Below the pieces are notes generated by a model. That model saw only the letters and a list, made by a program, of their open reading frames with translations. It ran no database searches and was not told where the DNA came from. The translations under genes and the position numbers were made by a program. Shown piece by piece: positions 1 through 5,395 of a stretch of DNA of 6,841 nucleotides; within the stretch, counting starts at the first letter, position 1; each line of letters begins with the position of its first letter. Location of the stretch: the NCBI GenBank assembly GCA_003661865.1, contig QMWY01000056.1:1-6841 (forward strand), in the 5' to 3' direction. The stretch comes from Thermoprotei archaeon (lineage in GTDB: Archaea > Thermoproteota > Thermoprotei_A > Sulfolobales > Ignisphaeraceae).

Positions 1-702
1 AAGGAGAGCATCAGGGACATGCCCGCCTCGATAAGGACGCACGCGTACGTCACGGGGGTAGTGGCGGGCAGGATAGCGCTGATAAGGGACTTCACGGGGA
101 GAAAGCCCTTCCTTTACCTAGGGCACAGGGACAAGTACGCGTGTGCGCAGGGAGGCGTAGCGGCGACGATAGCTTACGCCTACCTAGTGATGTTTGGCAG
201 GATGCTGGTTGAACACGGGGTTCACGAAGAGTGCCCCGTCTGCAGGGAGGCGGTCAAGAGGGTCAAAAAGTACGCGAAAAAGCTGATCCCCGTCCGCAAA
301 CCCAGGATACACCCGTTCACAAGGCCTAGGCCCGGCGAGGTGCCCTTCAGCATACTCTGCATACCGTGCGAGAACTTCACGGCCATGCTGATCATGGAGT
401 GGCTCAGGGACTTCATAGGGGACGGGCTGTTCTTCAGGTGCGGCGAGCGCGGGTGCATGTTCTCAACGAAGCGCAGGGCCGGCTTAGGCGACATATGCGA
501 CGGCCTGATGGGGATAAGGCGCGTCAGCGAGCTTAGCAAACTGCTGCTCGGCTCGTGCACGAACGGGGACGAGCCGCCCGAGTACATAGACATGAGGGGG
601 ATAGTCGACGAGATAATGGAGGGAGGCTTCCTGTGCGAAAAGCACCTCAAAATCCTCCGCGGAAGGATAATGGAGGACGCGCGTGCAACCGGCACCGGAT
701 AA
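1..702 (+). CDS. Cysteine-rich protein of unknown function, probably 5'-truncated by the window edge
   Basis: I do not recognise the family. The first ATG is at 19 (227 aa), but the frame is open back to base 1 and no convincing ribosome binding site precedes 19, so the gene may begin outside the window. Numbering from that ATG, there are paired cysteines: C72-x2-C75 (ECPVC), C114-x2-C117 (CIPC), C141-x4-C146, single C160 and C180, and C206-x2-H209 near the end. This spacing suggests one or two structural zinc sites or another metal site. A hydrophobic stretch near residues 47-60 (VAATIAYAYLVMFG) is more likely a buried helix than a membrane anchor. A basic segment follows at 79-103. The gene ends 68 bp before the PP-loop ATPase, with no promoter visible between them, so co-transcription is likely. 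The coding call is solid; the function is unknown. Confidence 0.75.
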   Translation, partial: KESIRDMPASIRTHAYVTGVVAGRIALIRDFTGRKPFLYLGHRDKYACAQGGVAATIAYAYLVMFGRMLVEHGVHEECPVCREAVKRVKKYAKKLIPVRKPRIHPFTRPRPGEVPFSILCIPCENFTAMLIMEWLRDFIGDGLFFRCGERGCMFSTKRRAGLGDICDGLMGIRRVSELSKLLLGSCTNGDEPPEYIDMRGIVDEIMEGGFLCEKHLKILRGRIMEDARATGTG

Positions 703-770
703 TTTTGGTGGGTAGGGGTGGGCGCGTACCTAGACATACTCAAGGACGGTGCCGGTGAATGAAATAGGGG

Positions 771-1511
771 ATGTTAATGGAGCCGGATGGGGCAGACCTA
801 GCTGGGTTCCTTAGCAAGAGACCATTCACCGTGCTCTTCAGCGGCGGTAAGGACAGCCTAGCCGCCCTGCTGTGGGTTCTCGACAACGTGCAAAGCGACG
901 GCTGGAACGTCCTCTACGTCGAGGTGACCGGGAACACCCATCCGATATGCAACGAGTACGTCTACTCTGTTGTCAGGAGCCTTGGGCTTGAGGACAGGTT
1001 CATACACGGGCGCAGGGAGGATCTCGACTTCTTCGAGTGCGTGAAAAAGTGGGGAATACCGCTCTTGGGAATTTACCGATGGTGCCTGTGGCAGTTCAAG
1101 CACAAGGTGTTCCAGAAATACGGGCATACAACGCAGGTTACTGGAATACGCCGGTCTGACAGCACTAGGCGAAGAAAGGCTAGGCCGATAGACGTATTCA
1201 AGGCTACTGGGCACGTATCGGTCAACCCGATACTGGACTGGAGCAGGGAAGATGTGCTTGATTATATCAGAGAGCATGGAGTGCCGATAAACCCCTGCTA
1301 TGATATATACGGGCACTCGGCTAATTGCGTTTTCTGCCCGTACCATTCCAAGAGGCAGGTCATCCTGACCTTGCAGGATCCCGAGTGGCGCGGGAAGATC
1401 CTAGATGCCCTGCGGTACGCTAGGGGGAGGATGGCGAGGGAGAAGGCAGACATGTGGTACAGGCTGTCCACGCAGACCCTCCTAGCGGAGGTGAAAGATC
1501 ACGTCCCCTAG
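771..1511 (+). CDS. PAPS reductase / DndC-like PP-loop ATPase (adenine nucleotide alpha-hydrolase superfamily)
   Basis: The 246-aa protein has the PP-loop SGGKDS at residues 24-29, after a hydrophobic strand (FTVLF), which binds ATP and adenylates a substrate. RWCLWQFK at 103-110 matches the R-W-C-x3-LK element of PAPS-reductase-like proteins. GIRRSDS (125-131) is the second nucleotide-site loop, and NPILDWSREDVLDYIREHGVP (152-172) is the signature region before the C-terminal cysteines. C105, C176 and C186-x2-C189 could hold an iron-sulfur cluster, as in DndC and APS-reductase relatives. True assimilatory reductases differ in the C-terminal ECGxH region, so a role in sulfate assimilation is unlikely. 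Homologues on viruses and plasmids are usually annotated only as PAPS-reductase family. ATG 771 and ATG 777 are both possible starts; a GGGG run at 767-770 favours 777. The gene ends 4 bp before the radical-SAM gene, pointing to a joint function. Substrate unknown. Confidence 0.88.
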   Translation: MLMEPDGADLAGFLSKRPFTVLFSGGKDSLAALLWVLDNVQSDGWNVLYVEVTGNTHPICNEYVYSVVRSLGLEDRFIHGRREDLDFFECVKKWGIPLLGIYRWCLWQFKHKVFQKYGHTTQVTGIRRSDSTRRRKARPIDVFKATGHVSVNPILDWSREDVLDYIREHGVPINPCYDIYGHSANCVFCPYHSKRQVILTLQDPEWRGKILDALRYARGRMAREKADMWYRLSTQTLLAEVKDHVP

Positions 1512-1515
1512 CAGG

Positions 1516-2244
1516 ATGTTTAGCATAGTTAATAGGACGTGGAACCCAGTCACCGGCTGCCTGCATGGTTGCGTTTATTGCTGGTCTAGGAGGCTTGCCG
1601 AGACTAGGCTCAGGCGGACAAAGAAGTACAGGCTCGGGTTCCAGCCTGCGTTCCACGGGCACGAGCTAAGGGCTAGGTTCAGGCCGAACGAGCTAGTTTT
1701 TGTAAGCGACATGGCGGACATGTGGGGCGCCTGGGTGCCTAGGGAGTGGATCATCAGGGTGCTCAGGCACATAGCGAAGTTCCCGAGGACTACCTTCCTC
1801 CTCCTGACCAAGAACCCAGCACGGTACCTGGAATTCAGGGACGTGCTCGGGAAGACCGGCAACGTCATACTAGGCGCCACGATAGAGACCGACGATTCGG
1901 AGATGTACAGGGAGCACGGCATAAGCAGGGCGCCGTCGCCAGACGAGAGGATCAGGGCCATGTCAAGGCTGAGGGACTACGGGTTCACAGACCTGATGGT
2001 CTCCATAGAGCCGGTACTGGACTTCACGCCCGGCTTCGCAGAGGCGATAGCGGAGATAGATCCGCTCTTCGTGTACGTCGGCTACGACAACTACGGGCAC
2101 AGGCTCCCCGAGCCGCCCCTCGGCAAGGTCGGGTCGCTGATCAGGGACTTGAGATCTAGGGGAATACTGGTGTACGAGAAGACCATCAGGCCTGCTTGGC
2201 ACGAGAGGAAACGGAACAAAAGAAATAACCGCCCACGCCAATAG
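1516..2244 (+). CDS. DUF5131 (phage Gp37/Gp68-like) radical-SAM protein
   Basis: The 242-aa protein begins with TWNPVTGC, the N-terminal hallmark of the DUF5131 family, running into C15-x3-C19-x2-C22 (CLHGCVYC). This CxxxCxxC triad binds the 4Fe-4S cluster that cleaves S-adenosylmethionine. Other family landmarks follow in order: FVSDMADMWG (62-71), LLLTKNP (95-101, compare LTKRP), GATIETD (120-126) and SIEPVLDF (163-170). Length is normal for the family, and the very basic tail (residues 230-242) may contact nucleic acid. The biochemical role of DUF5131 is not established to my knowledge; members are common in phages and mobile elements. It sits directly after the PP-loop ATPase and is probably translated from the same mRNA. 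GGAGGTGA at 1487-1494 lies too far upstream to be this gene's ribosome binding site. Family call is strong; a nucleic-acid modification role is inference. Confidence 0.85.
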   Translation: MFSIVNRTWNPVTGCLHGCVYCWSRRLAETRLRRTKKYRLGFQPAFHGHELRARFRPNELVFVSDMADMWGAWVPREWIIRVLRHIAKFPRTTFLLLTKNPARYLEFRDVLGKTGNVILGATIETDDSEMYREHGISRAPSPDERIRAMSRLRDYGFTDLMVSIEPVLDFTPGFAEAIAEIDPLFVYVGYDNYGHRLPEPPLGKVGSLIRDLRSRGILVYEKTIRPAWHERKRNKRNNRPRQ

Positions 2245-2262
2245 CATATCGGATGGGCAGAA

Positions 2263-2481
2263 ATGGCAGGCGGGTTCATGAGCTCGGTAATGCGCGCCTG
2301 GGTCAAGGCAACCGATCTGATAAGAAAAATCGACTCCAAGCTGACCGGCGCACGCTACAGGCCGAGCCTTCTTGGCGCACTACTCATGCTGGCGGCGGCA
2401 ATGCTATTCCTGCCCCTGCTGCCGCTCGGCTACATAGTCGCGGTAGCGGAGAGGAAGGGGCGCGAAACGGGGCACCAGTAG
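2263..2481 (+). CDS. Small single-pass membrane protein
   Basis: A 72-aa protein with an amphipathic, basic N-terminal half (to about residue 34, including DLIRKIDSKLTGARYR) and one strong hydrophobic segment at about 36-62 (LLGALLMLAAAMLFLPLLPLGYIVAVA), followed by a charged tail (ERKGRETGHQ). It therefore probably spans the cytoplasmic membrane once. It starts 18 bp after the radical-SAM gene and has no promoter of its own that I can see, so it is probably the last gene of that operon. ATG 2263 and ATG 2278 are both possible starts. The overlapping frame starting at 2253 gives a protein rich in R, G and A with no folded look and is treated as a shadow. Function unknown. Confidence 0.65.
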   Translation: MAGGFMSSVMRAWVKATDLIRKIDSKLTGARYRPSLLGALLMLAAAMLFLPLLPLGYIVAVAERKGRETGHQ

Positions 2482-2505
2482 CAGATGCAAGTGCAGGCAG
2501 GGCGC

Positions 2506-2512
2506 TATTTTA
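2506..2512 (+). promoter_or_regulatory. Possible TATA element of the zinc-ribbon gene
   Basis: TATTTTA lies in an otherwise GC-rich gap, 38 bp before ATG 2550. Archaeal transcription usually starts about 25 bp downstream of the TATA box, which would give a short leader here. It is a weak match to the TTTAAA boxes elsewhere in the window. Confidence 0.3.
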
Positions 2513-2549
2513 ATGCGGCACGACGTAGCTGATATCTAACGTGGTTTGA

Positions 2550-2729
2550 ATGCCGTTCAAGGTGGTGTGCAGGGGGTGCGGGCACGTGCTGTACGCAGGC
2601 AGGGATCCGCCCCCTCTGTCCATAATACTCAACAAGGTCCGCAGGTGCCCTAGGTGCGGGAGGAGGCTTCGCTTCGACAAGCACTCCTCGATAGTGATAA
2701 ACGTGAAGGAGCGGAAATTCATTAGATGA
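2550..2729 (+). CDS. 59-residue zinc-ribbon protein
   Basis: Translation from ATG 2550 gives a 59-aa basic protein with two treble-clef-like knuckles, VCRGCGH (C7-x2-C10) and RCPRCGR (C33-x2-C36). The 22-residue separation is typical of a rubredoxin-like zinc ribbon that binds one zinc ion. The C-terminal end (SSIVINVKERKFIR) looks like a closing beta strand. Such tiny zinc ribbons are common in archaea and are usually nucleic-acid or protein-binding adaptors; nothing here identifies the partner. Arg and Lys are abundant, consistent with nucleic-acid binding. The gene is short enough to be missed by length-filtered gene finders, and the opposite-strand frame at 2510-2722 is its shadow. It ends just before the promoter region of the exported-protein genes. 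Confidence 0.82.
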   Translation: MPFKVVCRGCGHVLYAGRDPPPLSIILNKVRRCPRCGRRLRFDKHSSIVINVKERKFIR

Positions 2730-2738
2730 CCATGGTTA

Positions 2739-2810
2739 GTTTAAATTCGGTTAGGCTCGAATTTTTGGAGCATTTAAATTGTTCTGAATTAACAGCATTA
2801 CATTTAAACC
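2739..2810 (+). promoter_or_regulatory. Promoter region with three TTTAAA boxes and an inverted repeat
   Basis: Three TATA-like boxes occur: GTTTAAAT (2739-2746), CATTTAAAT (2771-2779) and CATTTAAAC (2801-2809). The last two are spaced exactly 30 bp apart. The third is placed correctly for a start site near 2830 and a short leader to ATG 2842. An inverted repeat, AAATTCG (2743-2749) with CGAATTT (2758-2764), overlaps the first box and could be a repressor site. TGTT/AACA (2780-2783 and 2791-2794) flanks a 7-nt gap between the other two. The region is strikingly AT-rich compared with both neighbours. Confidence 0.65.
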
Positions 2811-2841
2811 AGACGCCTGACTTCAGGTTATGTGAGCAGAT

Positions 2842-3606
2842 ATGAGGAGTTACGTGTTGCCTGCGGGCATCGGACTGCTCCTAGCACTGCTAATGCTACC
2901 CGGCCTCACGGCCGCGAGCGTGGAGCTGGTCTGGGAATCCGATAATGCGAAGATATCGGTCACAGTCCACAGGTACAGGCCTTCGAGCACGAGCGGATGG
3001 GCAACCGAGGAGTTCGCAACACTAGACCACGAAGCGGGCCACAGCCTAGGGCACATCATGGCATGGATAGACCACTCGTGCAACATAGAGGGCTTCGTAT
3101 CGGCAAAGGACGGAAGCCTAGATGTGGCATCGATAATCCACCAGCAATACGGGAAGTGGTTTAGGGGCGTCAGGATAGCGGAAGTGAGCGTGGAATCACC
3201 AGATTTCAATGCTACCTTCTCCGCCCACACCTTCACCATGAACACCCACCTCGACAACACATGGACTCTTGACGCGTGGCTGTCAGCGGAGGGATCGGAC
3301 ATGAGCGTATACGCCCTCAGGCTCTACCAGCACTTCAAGACCCACGGGACTCCAGACGAGAGCGATGACGATATGGATTCACAGTACTACGCACTCATAG
3401 ACGCAGTACTCGGAGATGGGGAAGCGTTTGCTGGGTCAGGATGGTTCCCAGACAAGAGGAACAGCGTCTGGTGGGGCAACGAGACCCTAGCCTTCCAGTT
3501 CACGGGCGACGACATATCAGCGTACATAGAGTCCGTGGACTTCCCGATAATCAGCATCTACATGGACGTGGACGAGCTTATAGGAGAGGTAGTGAGGCCT
3601 AGGTAG
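2842..3606 (+). CDS. Secreted protein with an HEAGH (HExxH-type) motif
   Basis: The 254-aa protein starts with a clear signal peptide: MRSY, a hydrophobic core LPAGIGLLLALLMLPGLTA, and probable cleavage near residues 24-26. The mature part is acidic and rich in aromatic residues, with sequons at N123-A-T and N213-E-T. At residues 63-67 it carries HEAGH, matching the zinc-protease HExxH pattern, within HEAGHSLGHIMAW. G70 fits the metzincin HExxHxxG pattern, but the third ligand expected three residues after that glycine is M73, not His or Asp; H71 and H78 are nearby alternatives. The rest shows no family that I recognise, so protease activity is only a possibility. No second membrane segment is visible, so it is probably released or surface-bound. 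It lies 11 bp before the next exported-protein gene, and a shared role at the cell or virion surface is an inference. Confidence 0.8.
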   Translation: MRSYVLPAGIGLLLALLMLPGLTAASVELVWESDNAKISVTVHRYRPSSTSGWATEEFATLDHEAGHSLGHIMAWIDHSCNIEGFVSAKDGSLDVASIIHQQYGKWFRGVRIAEVSVESPDFNATFSAHTFTMNTHLDNTWTLDAWLSAEGSDMSVYALRLYQHFKTHGTPDESDDDMDSQYYALIDAVLGDGEAFAGSGWFPDKRNSVWWGNETLAFQFTGDDISAYIESVDFPIISIYMDVDELIGEVVRPR

Positions 3607-3617
3607 GTGGAACCGAA

Positions 3618-4319
3618 ATGAAAACCCCCACCCTTTTTATGCTCCTCTTATTATCTCTAAGCCTCTTCTTGGGGATCGCAACAGCGGAGGCAGAATCCGC
3701 AGAGCCCGTAGACGAGTCCCAAGCAGAAGTGGTCGTGATAATAAGCGCGGACAACATGACAACGCACATCATAGGGAGGCCCGACATAGACACATTAATC
3801 GTAGATGGCTACGACTTATCCGAGTTCAAGTCCGCCCTCATAAAGAGGGTCAACAGGTACCACAGATCCCTGCTCTGCCTGATAATGAACGCGTACGAGG
3901 ACATCTATACGCTGGCGGAGGCCCTGAACATGACCCTCGCAAAGGTGACCAACAACACGTACCTGATACTGTCCAACAGGAGGGACATAGTGCTGGTCGC
4001 CGTGGCACTGAACAAGACCATGCACAGGATCGACGAGCTCAACTCGACCCTGTCCAGCGCAATAGACCGCCTGACAGAGGAGAACGCGTACCAGTGGAAG
4101 GCAATAAGCATTATAAGGAGCCAGTCCGAATCGGACAAGGCGGAGCTGGCCAGCAGGATAGCCGAGCTTGAGAGGGAGCTTGAGCTCGCCAAGGAGGAGT
4201 ACGAGCGGAAGCTGTCCGAGCAGGAGCAAAAACACCGAACCATGATGGCGCAACTGGGCATGGCCACGCTGTGCGCCATGGCCCTTATGGCAGTCCTGAT
4301 ACCGAAAATATCGAAGTAG
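3618..4319 (+). CDS. Exported coiled-coil protein with C-terminal membrane anchor
   Basis: The 233-aa protein has an N-terminal signal peptide (about residues 1-24, LFMLLLLSLSLFLGIATAEA), an extracellular body and a C-terminal hydrophobic anchor (about 213-229, LGMATLCAMALMAVLIP) ending in a short basic tail. Residues 137-205 form a charged heptad-like coiled coil (for example ELASRIAELERELELAKEEY). Five N-glycosylation sequons are visible: N46-M-T, N104-M-T, N112-N-T, N132-K-T and N142-S-T. This density is typical of crenarchaeal surface proteins. The architecture recalls stalk- or anchor-type surface proteins such as S-layer anchors, and also structural proteins of archaeal viruses, but no family is recognised. 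ATG 3618 follows the previous stop by 11 bp, so the two form one transcription unit, ended by T-runs. Confidence 0.82.
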   Translation: MKTPTLFMLLLLSLSLFLGIATAEAESAEPVDESQAEVVVIISADNMTTHIIGRPDIDTLIVDGYDLSEFKSALIKRVNRYHRSLLCLIMNAYEDIYTLAEALNMTLAKVTNNTYLILSNRRDIVLVAVALNKTMHRIDELNSTLSSAIDRLTEENAYQWKAISIIRSQSESDKAELASRIAELERELELAKEEYERKLSEQEQKHRTMMAQLGMATLCAMALMAVLIPKISK

Positions 4320-4343
4320 GTTTTTGCCTTTTTGGACTTTTTT
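4320..4343 (+). terminator. T-run terminator after the exported-protein operon
   Basis: Three runs of five or six T follow the stop codon directly, at 4321-4325, 4329-4333 and 4338-4343. Archaeal RNA polymerase terminates at such U-rich stretches without needing a hairpin. Confidence 0.65.
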
Positions 4344-4351
4344 GTTAAATT

Positions 4352-4381
4352 GCGGGGCGCGATACCTTTATTGCCCCCCGC
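4352..4381. repeat. GC-rich inverted repeat between genes
   Basis: GCGGGG (4352-4357) is complementary to CCCCGC (4376-4381) around an 18-nt AT-rich loop, and GGGGC (4354-4358) can pair alternatively with GCCCC (4373-4377). It sits between the T-run terminator and the next start codon. It could be part of the terminator, an operator, or a 5' leader hairpin of the following gene. Confidence 0.4.
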
Positions 4382-4421
4382 GTTCTAGGTGCGATCGGTG
4401 CCCTAGTTGGCTAGGAGCAGG

Positions 4422-4694
4422 ATGACGCGGATCCGGCTCAACTCGACCGCGTCCATGTCCAAGCTGGTGTCGGACGGCTCTGTAGCCGTGCTGACAGACA
4501 GGCCCGTGTCCAAGAACTCGAAGGTGGCCATAGGGAGGCTTGTCTGCACGGTCGCCGACGTTGTGCCCGCAACGGACGAGAACATAGACAGGCTGGTGCG
4601 CATGTCCGGCTACGGGACGGCCGCCGAATGGCTCGGGCATTACCCCAGGAGAAGGCCCAAGTACATACTGGTGGTCAGGCTAGGTTTGCAATAA
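4422..4694 (+). CDS. Small protein, possibly an ASCH/PUA-fold RNA-binding domain
   Basis: From ATG 4422 the product has 90 residues; TTG 4407 in the same frame would add five. The pattern of an early strand (MTRIRL), a central strand (VAIGRLVCTVADVVPA), then an acidic-aromatic helix (MSGYGTAAEWLGHY) and a final strand (KYILVVRL) resembles small ASCH-domain proteins. In those, a GF/Y-x-S/T-x-EEW-like helix precedes the last strand. ASCH domains have a PUA-like fold and are usually linked to RNA binding or base modification. The match is by eye and lacks the usual GxKxxTxR-like catalytic stretch, so it is tentative. It is convergent with the minus-strand gene that ends only 9 bp away. I see no strong TATA box upstream apart from the AT-rich tract near 4338-4350. 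Confidence 0.65.
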   Translation: MTRIRLNSTASMSKLVSDGSVAVLTDRPVSKNSKVAIGRLVCTVADVVPATDENIDRLVRMSGYGTAAEWLGHYPRRRPKYILVVRLGLQ

Positions 4695-4703
4695 TGGGGG
4701 GTG

Positions 4704-5198
4704 TCAAACAGGCTGGACGCTAGGTTCGCTGTCGCTTTTCTCGCTGGTTGCCGGACGCCCCGACGCTATCTTCTCCAGCTCCATGATCGACGAGGTCACC
4801 ACGGCGTCTACCATTCCCTTTATCGCGTTCAGGGTAGACTTCATCACTATTATCCTGCAAACGAGCTCGAATTCCCCGTTTCCAACCCCCCTCCACACGC
4901 AGAGCACCACGTGACCCTTGGGGCTTAGGGACGCGGACACGACCCCAATGTAGCATTTGTCCCCGTCGAAGTGTATCTCGCACCTGCCCACGACTGGGCA
5001 GGTATCTATCAGGTCGGCTAGGTTGACCCTCCTCGAAACGCACGGGGAGGGCCTATCGTGTCCGTTGCCGCCCTTCCCGCCCGACGGCGAGCCCGACACG
5101 CATCTACCACCGTGGCAAACGTCGAGGCCGACCGTAATAAACGTATCTCTGACGTCTAGGTTGCTTCCGCTAAAGCGCGCGGTGGGCGCACCTGGCAT
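4704..5198 (-). CDS. Cysteine-rich hypothetical protein
   Basis: The 164-aa protein is of no family I recognise. Cysteines fall at 28, 33, 53, 67, 73, 82, 100 and 114; CHGGRC (28-33) and TCPVVGRC (66-73) look like possible metal ligands or disulfides. The middle (residues 72-120: CEIHFDGDKCYIGVVSASLSP, then HVVLCVWRGV, then FELVCRIIVM) reads as a series of beta strands. It is followed by a helix (STLNAIKGMVDAVVTSSIMELEKIA) and a disordered acidic tail. A Gly/Ser-rich insertion at 35-47 is low complexity. A TTTAAA box at 5250-5257 lies about 55 bp upstream on the minus strand, and the upstream small gene ends inside it. The protein-like composition and a usable promoter favour a real gene over the plus-strand frames here. 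Confidence 0.7.
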   Translation of the reverse strand: MPGAPTARFSGSNLDVRDTFITVGLDVCHGGRCVSGSPSGGKGGNGHDRPSPCVSRRVNLADLIDTCPVVGRCEIHFDGDKCYIGVVSASLSPKGHVVLCVWRGVGNGEFELVCRIIVMKSTLNAIKGMVDAVVTSSIMELEKIASGRPATSEKSDSEPSVQPV

Positions 5199-5249
5199 AT
5201 CCCAATCAGCCTACGCCGGCGGGAATAATTTGCGCATTATGTGGTAAAA

Positions 5250-5257
5250 ATTTAAAT
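5250..5257 (-). promoter_or_regulatory. TATA element of the minus-strand gene 4704-5198
   Basis: Read on the minus strand this is CATTTAAATTTTT, the same CATTTAAA box as before 2842. Transcription would start near 5226, leaving a leader of about 28 nt before ATG 5198. The TAA stop of the upstream small gene (5252-5254) lies within the box. Confidence 0.6.
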
Positions 5258-5395
5258 GTGCCAGATATCCTCGCCCCTGATCCTCCTCCCAGCCTCAAGC
5301 TCATGAAGGATCCTCAATACCGCAAGAGGATCATGTCCACTAAAGACCTCGATCACATCACTAGTGTACGTGACCAACACGTATGCTACCAGCAC
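5252..5395 (-). CDS. Small hypothetical protein starting at the edge of the repeat array
   Basis: The 47-residue product from GTG 5395 begins VLVAYVLVTYTSDVIEVF and ends in a helix-like DPLAVLRILHELEAGRRIRG followed by EDIWHI, a compact strand-plus-helix layout that looks like a real protein. The frame is also open to ATG 5449 (65 aa), but that ATG lies inside a TATA box (minus strand TATATAAA, 5456-5449), so it would not be on the transcript. A start downstream, around GTG 5395, fits that promoter better, with a leader of about 30 nt. The GTG overlaps the outermost array repeat, so the array boundary and the gene start are fused. Short length and lack of a recognised family limit confidence. 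Confidence 0.5.
   Translation of the reverse strand: MLVAYVLVTYTSDVIEVFSGHDPLAVLRILHELEAGRRIRGEDIWHI

Noticed and set aside
2253..2513. Overlapping 86-aa plus-strand frame
   Set aside because: Its product is an R/G/A-rich string without secondary-structure pattern, while the 2263 frame gives a clean membrane helix.
4701..5247. Plus-strand frames 4701-4928 and 4957-5247
   Set aside because: They are antisense shadows of the minus-strand gene at 4704-5198, which has a better promoter and protein-like composition.
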